A DNA stretch of 64,000 bases from Vibrio tubiashii (lineage in GTDB: Bacteria; Pseudomonadota; Gammaproteobacteria; Enterobacterales; Vibrionaceae), in the NCBI GenBank assembly GCA_000775715.1, contig JRWQ01000011.1:496001-560000 (forward strand). The letters are read 5' to 3'. A program made the position numbers and the translations under genes. Shown here piece by piece: positions 36,176 to 45,626 of the stretch; the first letter of the stretch is position 1, and each line of letters begins with the position of its first letter. The notes beneath the pieces are model-generated. The model was given only the letters and a program-made list of their open reading frames with translations, was not told the origin of the DNA and searched no databases.

Positions 36176-38806
36176 ATGAGCGATCTAGCGAAAGAGATCA
36201 CGCCCGTAAACATTGAAGATGAGCTTAGAGGTTCATACCTAGACTATGCGATGTCAGTAATCGTTGGTCGAGCTCTTCCAGATGTGCGTGATGGCCTAAA
36301 GCCTGTACACCGCCGCGTTTTGTTCGCGATGAATGTACTAGGCAACGATTGGAATAAACCATATAAAAAATCTGCCCGTGTTGTTGGCGACGTAATTGGT
36401 AAATATCACCCACATGGTGATAGCGCGGTATACGATACTATCGTACGTATGGCTCAACCGTTCTCGTTACGCTACATGCTGGTCGACGGTCAAGGTAACT
36501 TCGGTTCGATCGATGGTGACTCAGCGGCAGCAATGCGTTACACCGAAGTTCGCATGGCGAAAATTGCCCACGAACTTTTGGCTGACCTAGATAAAGAAAC
36601 AGTAGACTACGTGCCTAACTACGACGGCACTGAGCAAATCCCTGCTGTTCTACCTACAAAAATTCCTAACCTATTGGTAAACGGTGCTTCAGGTATCGCA
36701 GTAGGTATGGCAACCAACATTCCTCCGCATAACTTGACTGAGGTAATTGAAGGCTGCCTTGCATACATCAATAATGAAGAAATCACTATTGATGAGTTAA
36801 TGGACTACATTCCTGGTCCTGATTTCCCAACAGCAGCGCTGATCAGTGGTCGTAAAGGTATCGTAGATGCTTATAAGACTGGTCGCGGTAAAATCTACAT
36901 GCGCTCGAAAGCGGACATCGAAGCTGACAAGAACGGTAAAGAGACCATTATTGTTACTGAAATTCCGTACCAAGTTAACAAAGCTCGCTTGATTGAGAAG
37001 ATCGCAGAGCTTGTTAAAGATAAGAAAGTTGAAGGCATTAGCGCACTACGTGATGAGTCAGACAAAGACGGTATGCGTATTGTTATCGAATGTAAGCGCG
37101 ATGCTGTGGGCGAAGTGGTTCTAAATAACTTATACGCTCAGACTCAGCTACAAACGACTTTCGGCATCAACATGGTTGCGCTGAACAACGGTCAGCCACA
37201 GCTATTCAATCTGAAAGACATGTTGAAGTGCTTCGTTGATCACCGTCGTGAAGTGGTGACTCGCCGTACTATCTTTGAATTGCGTAAGGCTCGTGATCGT
37301 GCACACATTCTTGAAGCACTGTCTCTTGCACTAGCGAACATTGACGAAGTAATTGAACTGATCAAGAACGCGCCAACACCAGCTGATGCGAAAGTTGGAC
37401 TGGTTTCACGTGGTTGGGACCTTGGTAACGTTGCGTCAATGCTTGAACGTGCGGGTACTGACGCAGCACGTCCAGAGTGGTTAGAAGATCAATACGGCAT
37501 CCGTGACGGTCAATACTTCCTAACAGAGACTCAAGCACAAGCAATCCTAGAGCTTCGTCTACACCGTCTAACTGGTCTAGAACACGAGAAGATTCTAGAC
37601 GAGTACAAAGCACTGCTTGATGAAATCGCTGAGCTAATGCACATTCTTGCAAGCACAGAGCGCTTGATGGAAGTGATCCGCGAAGAGTTAGAAGCGGTTC
37701 GAGACGGCTTTGGTGACGTACGTCGTACAGAGATCACTGCAGCTAGCCACGACATCGACATGGAAGAGCTGATTGCTCGTGAAGATGTTGTTGTTACTCT
37801 TTCAAATGCGGGTTACGTTAAGTACCAAATCCTAAGCGACTACGAAGCACAGCGTCGTGGCGGTAAAGGTAAGAGCGCAACTAAGATGAAAGACGAAGAC
37901 TACATTGAACGTCTTCTAGTGGCGAACACCCACGATAACATCTTATGTTTCTCTACACGCGGTAAGACATACCGTCTGAAAGTTTATCAATTGCCTCTAG
38001 CAAGTCGTACTGCTCGTGGTAAGCCAATCGTCAACATTCTTCCACTAGAAGAAGGCGAGCGTATTACTGCAATTCTACCAGTCGATGAGTTCTCTGAAGA
38101 TAAATTTATCTTTATGGCAACGGGCGATGGTACGGTTAAGAAAACACCGCTGACTCAGTTTGCTAACGTACGTTCAAACGGTCTAATTGCCGTTAACCTA
38201 CGTGATGACGACTCGCTAATTGGCGTAGACATCACTAATGGCGATAGCGACATCATGCTGTTCTCGAAAGCGGGTAAAGTGGTTCGTTTCGCGGAAGATA
38301 AAGTCCGTGCAATGGGGCGTACTGCGGCGGGTGTTCGCGGTATGAAGCTAGCGGAAGATGACCAAGTTGTTTCACTGATTGTTCCTTCAAATGAAGGTGA
38401 TATCCTAACAGTGACGCAAAACGGTTACGGTAAACGAACTGAACTTGCTGAGTACCCAACGAAAGGTCGTGCGACTCAGGGTGTTGTCTCTATCAAGGTC
38501 TCTGAGCGTAACGGTCCAGTAGTGGGCGCGGTACAAGTAGAAGAAGGCGATGAGATGATGATGATCACCGACGCTGGTACTCTCGTCCGTACACGTGTCG
38601 CTGAAGTTAGCCAAGTCGGTCGTAACACTCAAGGCGTCACACTGATCCGTACTGCTGAAGATGAATCAGTGGTTGGTCTACAGCGCATCGACGAAGTAGA
38701 AGAAGTGGAATTGCCTGAAGGCGAGGAAGCGGCTGAAGGTGAGGTAGCACAAGACGCTACTGAGTCTCCACAAGCACCAAGTGCAGAAGACGATACTGAA
38801 GAGTAA
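36176..38806 (+). CDS. gyrA: DNA gyrase subunit A
   Basis: An 876-residue type IIA topoisomerase subunit that introduces negative supercoils with GyrB. The catalytic tyrosine lies in AAMRYTEVR (near 122). The quinolone region reads [13 protein letters not shown] with Ser83 and Asp87, the susceptible form. The C-terminal beta-pinwheel has six blades, with the GyrA box QRRGGKGKS near 560, and a Glu/Asp-rich tail (about 840-876). A strong terminator follows. Confidence 0.98.
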   Translation: MSDLAKEITPVNIEDELRGSYLDYAMSVIVGRALPDVRDGLKPVHRRVLFAMNVLGNDWNKPYKKSARVVGDVIGKYHPHGDSAVYDTIVRMAQPFSLRYMLVDGQGNFGSIDGDSAAAMRYTEVRMAKIAHELLADLDKETVDYVPNYDGTEQIPAVLPTKIPNLLVNGASGIAVGMATNIPPHNLTEVIEGCLAYINNEEITIDELMDYIPGPDFPTAALISGRKGIVDAYKTGRGKIYMRSKADIEADKNGKETIIVTEIPYQVNKARLIEKIAELVKDKKVEGISALRDESDKDGMRIVIECKRDAVGEVVLNNLYAQTQLQTTFGINMVALNNGQPQLFNLKDMLKCFVDHRREVVTRRTIFELRKARDRAHILEALSLALANIDEVIELIKNAPTPADAKVGLVSRGWDLGNVASMLERAGTDAARPEWLEDQYGIRDGQYFLTETQAQAILELRLHRLTGLEHEKILDEYKALLDEIAELMHILASTERLMEVIREELEAVRDGFGDVRRTEITAASHDIDMEELIAREDVVVTLSNAGYVKYQILSDYEAQRRGGKGKSATKMKDEDYIERLLVANTHDNILCFSTRGKTYRLKVYQLPLASRTARGKPIVNILPLEEGERITAILPVDEFSEDKFIFMATGDGTVKKTPLTQFANVRSNGLIAVNLRDDDSLIGVDITNGDSDIMLFSKAGKVVRFAEDKVRAMGRTAAGVRGMKLAEDDQVVSLIVPSNEGDILTVTQNGYGKRTELAEYPTKGRATQGVVSIKVSERNGPVVGAVQVEEGDEMMMITDAGTLVRTRVAEVSQVGRNTQGVTLIRTAEDESVVGLQRIDEVEEVELPEGEEAAEGEVAQDATESPQAPSAEDDTEE

Positions 38807-38821
38807 TTCAGTTGATTGCAG

Positions 38822-38853
38822 AAAAAGCCAGACCTAGTGTCTGGTTTTTTTTT
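38822..38853 (+). terminator. gyrA terminator
   Basis: AAAAGCCAGAC and GTCTGGTTTTT form the stem around CTAGT and are followed by nine T. Confidence 0.88.
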
Positions 38854-39010
38854 GCCCTAGCTCTAATGATTGACGCATGAGATTGATTTCTAAAATAATT
38901 GAAGTAGATTAATACTTATGACGTATTTTTTTCTTGGGGTTGCATACTGTACGATTCGAGAGGGCAATGTAAACGGTTGAATTTTCAACTTAAATACTAG
39001 AGGAGAGATC

Positions 39011-40780
39011 GTGGCGAGCGAGAAACTACTTAAAGTCGCAAATATTGGCTTAGCCGGCTTCTATTTTGTTGCCGTTATGATCGTATCTTACGCTCTGATA
39101 TCGGAACACGAATCAGTCCGTTGGCTCTATTTCGCATTTCCAATTCTATTAACCATCGCCTATTTTAGCCCTGATTCAAAAATCAGAAAGGGCTCGTCGA
39201 TTTTAGCTATTGCTATCGTTGTTACTGGTGGTCTTATTGAGCCATTCGAACTCGATGCGATTGAAGAGAGCTTCCTGCTGCTACCCCTCTGTTACGTTAT
39301 TTTATTCCCTGGTTCGCTTTGGCCTATAGCGGTCTGTTTTATCCTTATTCTCTGCTATTTGCTCGATCTCCCTGCGGAAGCATTTGATGAATTCGTCGAA
39401 GATGCAATCGAGTTAGTTTTCATCACCACTTTTGCTACTGTAATGACTTATTTTCAACAGCAAACCAAGATACAGGCTGAGCAGTATAAGAAAGCCAGTT
39501 TAACCGACTACCTCACCCAACTACCGAATAGAAAGTCATTCTTTATTCGCTTGAAGCAATTGAATGAAAGCGGAACACAAGAAACGAAATATGCGGTACT
39601 GCAAGTAGGGTTGGATAACCTTAAGCAGGTCAATGATAATCTCGGCTACGGCTATGGTGACGAGTTGCTTAAGGGCTTTGCTGAGATGGTACAGGAGATA
39701 GTAGCCGATGATGGGGAAGTGTATCGATTAGGTGGAGATGAACTGGTAGTCTTACTTCCTTTTTTAGATTCTAACATGTCCCCGATAGAGCGAATTATTG
39801 GAGAGCTAGAACAAGGCTATGACACGGTGTGTCAGATCCACAATACTTCGCACAGTTTAAGATACTGCGGTGGTATCGCCCTGTTTAAGGATGCACAGAA
39901 TAACATAAATGTTTGGGGCAAGAACGCAGATGCCGCAGTCGCAAAAGCGAAATACCACAGGGATGGCAAAATTTATTGGTATGATGACGAATTGATGAAT
40001 GACACGATTCGAATCCATCAAATAGAAGTAGAGCTAAAGTCGGCGATAAAGGCGCAACAACTTTATTTGGTATATCAGCCTAAAGTTGAGGTTGTATCAG
40101 GAAAGATCGTCGGAGCAGAAGCTCTTATTCGTTGGAATCATCCCGATCTTGGCATAGTACCGCCAAATGAATTTATCAGTGTTGCAGAAAGAACGGCTCA
40201 AATAGTACCGATTGGGCGGTGGGTCATTGAGCAAGCTGTTGATCAAGTAGCATTGTGGCGGCGACAAGGCTACGAACTATGTATATCCATCAACGTCTCT
40301 AGCCTACAATTTGCCCATGATGATATCTATCCGTTTATAAAGCAGACTTTAGCCAATGCATCGCTACCGCCAAGTTGCTTGCAGATTGAAATCACTGAAA
40401 CAGCGATGATGGATAAACACTCTAAAGTCGCACAAGTGTGTGCGAAGTTACAAAGGCTGGGCGTAACGGTCGCGATTGATGATTTTGGTGTCGCTTATTC
40501 TTCTCTAAACTATCTAAAAAAACTGCCGATAGATGTGCTAAAAATTGATAAGTCATTTATTGATGAATGTGTATATGACCCAACCGATCATATGATTGTG
40601 CGTACCATAGTTCAGATGGGACACAACTTAGGTAAAGTGGTTGTTGCTGAAGGCGTCGAGACCGACGAGCAGCGTGCTATCCTTGAGCAAGAACAGTGCC
40701 ATCAGTATCAAGGCTATCTGTACTCAAAACCAGTAGTGGCTGAAGAATTCACTCTGCTTATTTCAAGTAGAGTAAACTGA
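39011..40780 (+). CDS. Membrane GGDEF-EAL protein, probable c-di-GMP phosphodiesterase
   Basis: A 589-residue protein with about five membrane helices (12-150), a GGDEF domain (about 160-325) and an EAL domain (about 335-585). The GGDEF domain looks inactive: the signature reads GGDEL (241-245), and the first metal-binding Asp of the DxD motif is Gly200 (VGLDNLKQVND). The EAL domain keeps E370-A-L, the DDFG motif (AIDDFGVAYSSL) and KIDKSFID, so breakdown of c-di-GMP is the likely activity. The GTG start at 39011 follows AGAGGAGAG. Confidence 0.88.
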   Translation: MASEKLLKVANIGLAGFYFVAVMIVSYALISEHESVRWLYFAFPILLTIAYFSPDSKIRKGSSILAIAIVVTGGLIEPFELDAIEESFLLLPLCYVILFPGSLWPIAVCFILILCYLLDLPAEAFDEFVEDAIELVFITTFATVMTYFQQQTKIQAEQYKKASLTDYLTQLPNRKSFFIRLKQLNESGTQETKYAVLQVGLDNLKQVNDNLGYGYGDELLKGFAEMVQEIVADDGEVYRLGGDELVVLLPFLDSNMSPIERIIGELEQGYDTVCQIHNTSHSLRYCGGIALFKDAQNNINVWGKNADAAVAKAKYHRDGKIYWYDDELMNDTIRIHQIEVELKSAIKAQQLYLVYQPKVEVVSGKIVGAEALIRWNHPDLGIVPPNEFISVAERTAQIVPIGRWVIEQAVDQVALWRRQGYELCISINVSSLQFAHDDIYPFIKQTLANASLPPSCLQIEITETAMMDKHSKVAQVCAKLQRLGVTVAIDDFGVAYSSLNYLKKLPIDVLKIDKSFIDECVYDPTDHMIVRTIVQMGHNLGKVVVAEGVETDEQRAILEQEQCHQYQGYLYSKPVVAEEFTLLISSRVN

Positions 40781-40824
40781 GATCTCGACTACACTCTAAT
40801 TGATAATCCCATCAGGAGTGAGTT

Positions 40825-41349
40825 ATGAATAGACTAACTAGTATAGCCGCGATTGTCATGCTGGTATTGTGTTCAAACGCATACGCGCAAGAGGAAGAGG
40901 CTGTAGAAGGTGATAGTGATCGAACTAAAACGCCTCCGAGTATAGAGCAAATGGATACCGATGGGGATGGTATGGCTTCCCTCGAGGAGTTTAACCAGTT
41001 CCGCCAGGTTAGCGACGATGAAAATGATGGCGAAGAAAGCGATGAGGACAGTGATGATCCAGAATCGCAAGATGGTGAAAAAAAGCTGAGCGCCTTTGCG
41101 TCCTTTGATAAAGATAAAGATGGCTTTGTCACTCAAGAAGAGTTAAATGCACATGCTAAATACTCGAATCCAGGTAACGGTACGGGTGAGCTGAAAGCAA
41201 GTAAACAATCAAATCGTCAGGCTACAAGCAACTCGAGTTCGAGCAGCAAAGGAAACAGTGGTCGCAGTGAAAGTCGCGGTAATAGTGGCAATAAAGGCGG
41301 TGGAAACCGGGGCGGTGGAAGCGGCAACAAAGGTGGAAAGGAAAAATAG
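40825..41349 (+). CDS. Exported EF-hand protein with Gly/Asn/Ser-rich tail
   Basis: A 174-residue secreted or periplasmic protein. The signal peptide ends in AYA (about 1-21). Two EF-hand loops are visible: DTDGDGMASLEEF (about 42-54) and DKDKDGFVTQEEL (about 92-104). They are linked by a very acidic segment, and the last 45 residues are low-complexity Gly/Asn/Ser/Lys. CAGGAGTGAG lies upstream of the ATG. Calcium binding is expected; the role is unknown. Confidence 0.85.
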   Translation: MNRLTSIAAIVMLVLCSNAYAQEEEAVEGDSDRTKTPPSIEQMDTDGDGMASLEEFNQFRQVSDDENDGEESDEDSDDPESQDGEKKLSAFASFDKDKDGFVTQEELNAHAKYSNPGNGTGELKASKQSNRQATSNSSSSSKGNSGRSESRGNSGNKGGGNRGGGSGNKGGKEK

Positions 41350-41366
41350 CACCGATACAAAATGAA

Positions 41367-41394
41367 ATGCCCTAACGATTAGGTTAGGGCATGA
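41367..41394. terminator. Bidirectional hairpin between EF-hand gene and purC
   Basis: ATGCCCTAAC and GTTAGGGCAT form a perfect 10-bp stem with a GATTAG loop between convergent genes. T-rich sequence follows on the minus side of the hairpin. Confidence 0.7.
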
Positions 41395-41413
41395 GCTTTG
41401 CGCGATGGCCTGC

Positions 41414-42517
41414 TTAGTCAATCAAGCCGTAATCTCGACTTAGAATGTCGATGATCTCTTGTTTAGGATTCTCACTCAAGTGGATCTTCTGACCTGTAAT
41501 TTTTTCAGCAATAGATAGATAAGTGTTCGAAATATCCATTAACGCTTGTAGCGGCAAGTCGTTGTCTCTCGCTAGTGCTTCACGCTCATCCATACGCTCT
41601 TTGTTAAGCAGTATATCTGGGTCAGGGAAGTGGTTAAGTAAGAACTGACGGAATCCTTCTTTCGAGTTTTCAACGATGTTGCCGGCATCGTATTCGCGCT
41701 CATCCCAGATACGTGAAGAGTCAGGTGTGCCAACTTCATCCATGTAGATCAGCTTTTCGTTGCCTGCGGCATCGTGAACGTAGCCAAATTCGAACTTGGT
41801 ATCGACAAAGATTTGCTCAACTTCTGCCAATGCGTTGCTGATGACGACAAAGCCTTCACGAAGTAGCTTTTCGTATTGAGCGATATCGTCAGCTTTAGAG
41901 AAGTTGAACGCAGCGAAGTTATCAACGATATTCTGACGAGTGATGTTGACATCATCAGCTTCTGGAACACCTGGAATGCCTTTTAAGATGCCTTTGGTTG
42001 AAGGCGTCATAAGCAGCTCTGGCAGTGGTTTGTCTTTTTCTAAGCCTTCTGGCAGCTCGATGCCACAGAATTCACGCTCGCCTTTTTCGTATGAACGCCA
42101 CATTGAGCCAGTGATGTATTGACGACAGATCGCCTCAATCATAATTGGTTTCGCTTTTTGTACAATCCAAACGAATGGATGTGGAATATCAAGGATATGG
42201 CTATCGGCTAAGTCGTTATCTTTGAACAGCTTGAACCAATGATTAGAAATCGCGTTGAGAGCTGCACCTTTACCAGGAACGCCTTTTAAGCCACCTTCAG
42301 CGTGCCAAATACAGTCAAATGCTGAGATACGATCACTGATAACCATGATTGCTAGCGGTGCATCTGGCGCTACATCGTAACCTTTTTCTTGGATAAGACG
42401 CTTGCTGTCTTCTTCAGTTAGCCAGTAAACGGAGCGAACTTTACCGCTATGAACGGGTTTATCGGTACGGATTGGAAGATCATCGTTAACAGCGAGAACT
42501 TGATCAGCGAGACTCAT
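41414..42517 (-). CDS. purC: SAICAR synthetase PurC
   Basis: A 367-residue phosphoribosylaminoimidazole-succinocarboxamide synthase (purine pathway), of the long form found in Vibrio rather than the 237-residue Escherichia coli form. It contains HSGKVRSVY near the N terminus, and the central [12 protein letters not shown] is a family segment. The start MSLADQV at 42517 follows AGGAATG; an earlier ATG would add eight residues. A near-perfect PurR operator lies about 100 bp upstream. Confidence 0.95.
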   Translation of the reverse strand: MSLADQVLAVNDDLPIRTDKPVHSGKVRSVYWLTEEDSKRLIQEKGYDVAPDAPLAIMVISDRISAFDCIWHAEGGLKGVPGKGAALNAISNHWFKLFKDNDLADSHILDIPHPFVWIVQKAKPIMIEAICRQYITGSMWRSYEKGEREFCGIELPEGLEKDKPLPELLMTPSTKGILKGIPGVPEADDVNITRQNIVDNFAAFNFSKADDIAQYEKLLREGFVVISNALAEVEQIFVDTKFEFGYVHDAAGNEKLIYMDEVGTPDSSRIWDEREYDAGNIVENSKEGFRQFLLNHFPDPDILLNKERMDEREALARDNDLPLQALMDISNTYLSIAEKITGQKIHLSENPKQEIIDILSRDYGLID

Positions 42518-42614
42518 ATTGACATTCCTATACTTTAGCAACGTGGGAAATTATCGGCGGAGATAACTTAATTGCCCCGCATAATACCAGAACTATTTTG
42601 TGCTGCCAGAGAAA

Positions 42615-42630
42615 AAGCAAACGTTTGCTA
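42615..42630. promoter_or_regulatory. PurR operator upstream of purC
   Basis: AAGCAAACGTTTGCTA contains the full palindrome GCAAACGTTTGC, matching the PurR consensus ACGCAAACGTTTGCGT apart from the ends. It sits in the purC promoter region and predicts repression by purine bases. Confidence 0.8.
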
Positions 42631-42676
42631 TATTTCTTTTCTGATTGATGAAAAGAACATCTATGGCTAGGGAAAT

Positions 42677-42708
42677 GAAAAAGCCCCACCTATAGGGCGG
42701 GGCAAAAA
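42677..42708 (-). terminator. Terminator of the SulA-like gene
   Basis: On the minus strand GCCCCGCCC pairs with GGTGGGGC around TATA (one mismatch) and is followed by TTTTTC. It lies about 25 bp after the SulA-like stop. Confidence 0.8.
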
Positions 42709-42730
42709 GACAGTGAATTTGTTGAGCTTG

Positions 42731-43126
42731 TTAGTGATACTGGTTAACTCTGCCCTCAACGAAAAAGACTTCACACTGGAACTGGGTAGCATGGCTGCGC
42801 AAAAGACTTTGCTCGACCATAGGAATGTTGTTTGATGCAACTACCGCACTGGCATTGCCTGACTCGATCGCCTTTTTTACGATTTCGAATTCAGACTGCG
42901 TTTGTGATGGTTTCATCTGAATGATTTTTTTACAGCTAACATCAAAGGCCGCAAACTGAGAGTAATCAGGGCGAGGGCATTGTGCAGTAAATAAGATCCA
43001 TTGCTTTTGATTTGAAAGGCCAGCTAGGCGACATAACGTATCGTTGTCGATGTTCATTGGTGCAGTAGGTTGTGCAAGAACATTGTATTTTGAAAACGAG
43101 TGAGTTTGAGTATGTGCCTGAATCAT
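42731..43126 (-). CDS. SulA-like SOS cell-division inhibitor
   Basis: A 131-residue protein whose central region (about 45-110: WILFTAQCPRPDY, then IIQMKP and IESGNASAVVASNNI) resembles SulA, which blocks FtsZ after DNA damage. It is shorter than Escherichia coli SulA (169 residues). The start at 43126 is chosen because AAGGAACAG precedes it; an upstream ATG (43147) would run into the operator. A perfect LexA box lies 22 bp upstream of the start, so SOS induction is strongly predicted even if the exact function is less sure. Confidence 0.7.
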   Translation of the reverse strand: MIQAHTQTHSFSKYNVLAQPTAPMNIDNDTLCRLAGLSNQKQWILFTAQCPRPDYSQFAAFDVSCKKIIQMKPSQTQSEFEIVKKAIESGNASAVVASNNIPMVEQSLLRSHATQFQCEVFFVEGRVNQYH

Positions 43127-43148
43127 GGTTACTGTTCCTTTGTACATG

Positions 43149-43164
43149 CTGTATGGTTATACAG
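43149..43164 (-). promoter_or_regulatory. LexA box of the SulA-like gene
   Basis: CTGTATGGTTATACAG is a perfect CTGT-N8-ACAG SOS operator directly before the SulA-like gene. Confidence 0.88.
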
Positions 43165-43317
43165 TAGTTTTATTCGGTGCAGATGGCAAGCTTTTTTGTG
43201 CGGAATTTAAGCAGAAAATGAGTGGTTAGGAGAGTGTGTTAGATTTAAGTTATTGTATTTTATAGATTAAGTTGGCTTTGCTAAGTGTTTGTACATACAA
43301 AGCCTAAAACTAAAAAT

Positions 43318-43331
43318 GTGATTCGAATCAC
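43318..43331. promoter_or_regulatory. 14-bp perfect palindrome upstream of DMT transporter
   Basis: GTGATTCGAATCAC is fully self-complementary and lies 152 bp before the transporter start. It may be an operator for an unidentified dimeric regulator. The gap 43165-43483 contains no convincing gene; it also holds GGCTTTG/CAAAGCC (43274-43304). Confidence 0.4.
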
Positions 43332-43349
43332 TAAGGTTTATACAGCGTT

Positions 43350-43376
43350 ATACAGTGGTTAGGAAAAGCACTGTAT
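43350..43376. repeat. Inverted repeat ATACAGTG/CACTGTAT
   Basis: Eight-base arms ATACAGTG (43350-43357) and CACTGTAT (43369-43376) are separated by 11 bases. No T tract follows. It may be a protein site or RNA hairpin in the leader of the DMT transporter. Confidence 0.5.
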
Positions 43377-43483
43377 AGGAGTTGGCTTCAGTCGAGTTGT
43401 TTCTATGAGTAGATAAGTCGTAGCTAAGTTTGTGCAAATCTGACAATATCGCGAGATAATCAAATAATAATTAGAGTTAAAAA

Positions 43484-44356
43484 TTGAACGCTGAAACTAA
43501 AGCTGCCTGGATCCTTTTTATGACCACGGCTCTTGCTGGGCTAGGATGGATTTTCTCAAAAGAAGCGATACAAGGGCTCCCTCCATTTGGTTTTGTCGGG
43601 TTACGTTTTCTCGTGGCTTCGATTTGCTTGCTTCCCCTGTGTCATAGCCGATTTAGAGAGCTAACTAAACAGCTGCTGCTTCAAGCTATCGGGGGCGGTT
43701 GTATTCTTGCTATGGCGCTTTTGACTTGGGTTTATGCCATATCAATCAGTGAAACATTGGGAGAGGGCGCGTTTATCGTTAGCTTGTCGATGATCATTGT
43801 GCCAATCATCGCGTGGGTTTTGTACAAAGAGCGTCCGAAACGTGCCTTTTGGATTTCAATGCCAATCGCAGTGATGGGCCTTGCAATGCTCTCATTAGCA
43901 GACGGGTGGAAAGGTTCATTAGGTCAGTTTTGGTTTTTGGCTAACGCTTGCATGCTCGCACTGCACTTCAACGTCAATAATAAGCTCGCTCAGAAGATTC
44001 CAGTCTTACTGCTGACTTGTATTCAACTGTTTGTCACAGGCGTTCTCGCGGCTATCGCTTCTCTATTATTCGAAGCTTTCCCACAGAGTGTAGAAACCTC
44101 CATCTGGGGTTGGTTTGCTCTCAGTGCTCTATTAGCGACGAGCCTAAGGTATGTCATGCAAACCTTAGGTCAAAAGGGATGTAATCCAGCCAATGCGGCG
44201 TTGATTATGTTATTGGAACCCATCTGGACGGTCGTTCTAAGCGTGGCTTGGTATGGTGAGCAGCTATCACGCAATAAGCTCATTGGCTGTGCTTTGATCT
44301 TGCTTGCTTTGATTTTTTACCGTACCGACGGGCGACTATTCAAAGTAAGGAACTAA
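43484..44356 (+). CDS. DMT-superfamily (EamA) transporter
   Basis: A 290-residue protein with about ten membrane helices in two EamA repeats (about 5-135 and 150-282). The second repeat ends with the typical MLLEPIWTVVLS and IGCALILLALIFY. Translation seems to start at a TTG (43484) with weak upstream TTAGAG; a start at the later in-frame ATG would remove 12 residues. The substrate is unknown (amino acids or metabolites by family). Confidence 0.82.
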   Translation: MNAETKAAWILFMTTALAGLGWIFSKEAIQGLPPFGFVGLRFLVASICLLPLCHSRFRELTKQLLLQAIGGGCILAMALLTWVYAISISETLGEGAFIVSLSMIIVPIIAWVLYKERPKRAFWISMPIAVMGLAMLSLADGWKGSLGQFWFLANACMLALHFNVNNKLAQKIPVLLLTCIQLFVTGVLAAIASLLFEAFPQSVETSIWGWFALSALLATSLRYVMQTLGQKGCNPANAALIMLLEPIWTVVLSVAWYGEQLSRNKLIGCALILLALIFYRTDGRLFKVRN

Positions 44357-44478
44357 AAATTTGCTTGTTCCTAGATATTAATTCTGTATTTTGTGCTGCC
44401 ATTGAAACTAAATTGGAATTGCTTGGATGTGTGTTAGTACAATCCAAAGTAACGGCAAAAGAATACAGGGATAGATAA

Positions 44479-45441
44479 ATGAAGATTGGTGTTATTGGAG
44501 CAGGCTCTGTCGGTGTTGGGGTATGTAATTACCTTTTAACTCTTGGCAGCATCAGTGAACTCGTTCTGCTCGACAAGGACCTCGAAAGAGCTGAAGGTGA
44601 GGTGTTTGACTTTAGGCATACCTCGGCGCTTACTTTCTCAAAAAATACTCACTTAGTACCCACGGATGATTATCTAACGCTTATTGGCGCAGATATTGTG
44701 GTGATTACTGCTGGAGCGCAAATCAAGCAGGGCCAAACTCGTATTGACCTGGCCGAAATCAATAGCCGCATCGGGGTCGATATCGCCAAGCAGGTAGAGC
44801 GCGTTGCACCCAATGCGACTCTTATTATCGTCAGTAACCCTTGTGATGTGGTAGCGCACTTTATTGCCACCAATACTGGCTTCCCACGCTCAAAAGTGAT
44901 CAGCAGTGGTTGTGTGATTGATACGGCTCGTTTGATGAGTATTGTTGCCAACCGCGTAAATCTCGATCCTAAAAATGTGTTTGGCTACGTACTTGGTGAG
45001 CACGGAAGCCATTGCTTTACGCCTAAGAGCTTAATTTCCATTGCTGGGCAGCCTGCAGATTTCTATTGTGACTCTCACCACATCGAACGAATCTGTGCTG
45101 ATGAACTGCTCGAGTCGGTTAAGCAAGCGGGCTACGAGATCTTCAAGCGTAAGCAAAATACCACGCATGGTATCTCGGCCAGTGTATTCCGTATTATCCA
45201 AGCGATTATGATTGATGAACGTTCGGTGCTTCCCGTCGCAACGTTGTTAAATGGTGAACACGGGTTAAATAACGTTGTGTTAAGTCTACCTACCGTTGTG
45301 GGAAAGAATGGCGCAGAATCAATCCTCCAGCATCCTTTTACTAAAGAAGAGAGTGAAACCCTAGCTGAGATAGCGATCGAAGTGAATAAGGTCGTTCAGC
45401 AGGTTGCTGACAATACAGGGCTGCAAATAGGCAAAGAGTAA
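44479..45441 (+). CDS. L-lactate/2-hydroxyacid dehydrogenase family enzyme
   Basis: A 320-residue NAD-dependent dehydrogenase of the LDH/MDH family. It has the NAD motif GVIGAGSVG (4-12), the catalytic arginine Arg88 in QTR, the NPCDV segment, the Asp/Arg pair in VIDTAR and the catalytic histidine in GEHGSH. The residue that separates LDH (Gln) from MDH (Arg) is Ile82 in GAQIKQGQTR, so the substrate may be a larger 2-oxoacid rather than pyruvate. It is probably monocistronic, with a terminator after the stop. Confidence 0.85.
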   Translation: MKIGVIGAGSVGVGVCNYLLTLGSISELVLLDKDLERAEGEVFDFRHTSALTFSKNTHLVPTDDYLTLIGADIVVITAGAQIKQGQTRIDLAEINSRIGVDIAKQVERVAPNATLIIVSNPCDVVAHFIATNTGFPRSKVISSGCVIDTARLMSIVANRVNLDPKNVFGYVLGEHGSHCFTPKSLISIAGQPADFYCDSHHIERICADELLESVKQAGYEIFKRKQNTTHGISASVFRIIQAIMIDERSVLPVATLLNGEHGLNNVVLSLPTVVGKNGAESILQHPFTKEESETLAEIAIEVNKVVQQVADNTGLQIGKE

Positions 45442-45471
45442 GCCTTCATTTTTGACTTGAAACAGCATATG

Positions 45472-45498
45472 CGGGTGGCCTTAAAGTTGCCCGTTTTT
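45472..45498 (+). terminator. Terminator of the LDH-like gene
   Basis: CGGGTGGC can pair with GTTGCCCG (with G-U pairs) around CTTAAA and is followed by TTTTT. The stem is modest. Confidence 0.5.
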
Positions 45499-45626
45499 GA
45501 TCGTTTAGTGATAACGATGAGTAAAACTGATGCTTTCGTAGTTCACATATTAGAGTGATTACTCTGTCAAAATCGCAGAAGATTGATAAATTAAATGTAA
45601 ACTATTTGTTAATTTCAGTGTGCCCT

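Noticed and set aside
43341..43380. Second LexA box in the DMT leader (TACAG and CTGTAT words)
   Set aside because: The halves are not in CTGT-N8-ACAG order or spacing; they form an outward-type inverted repeat instead.
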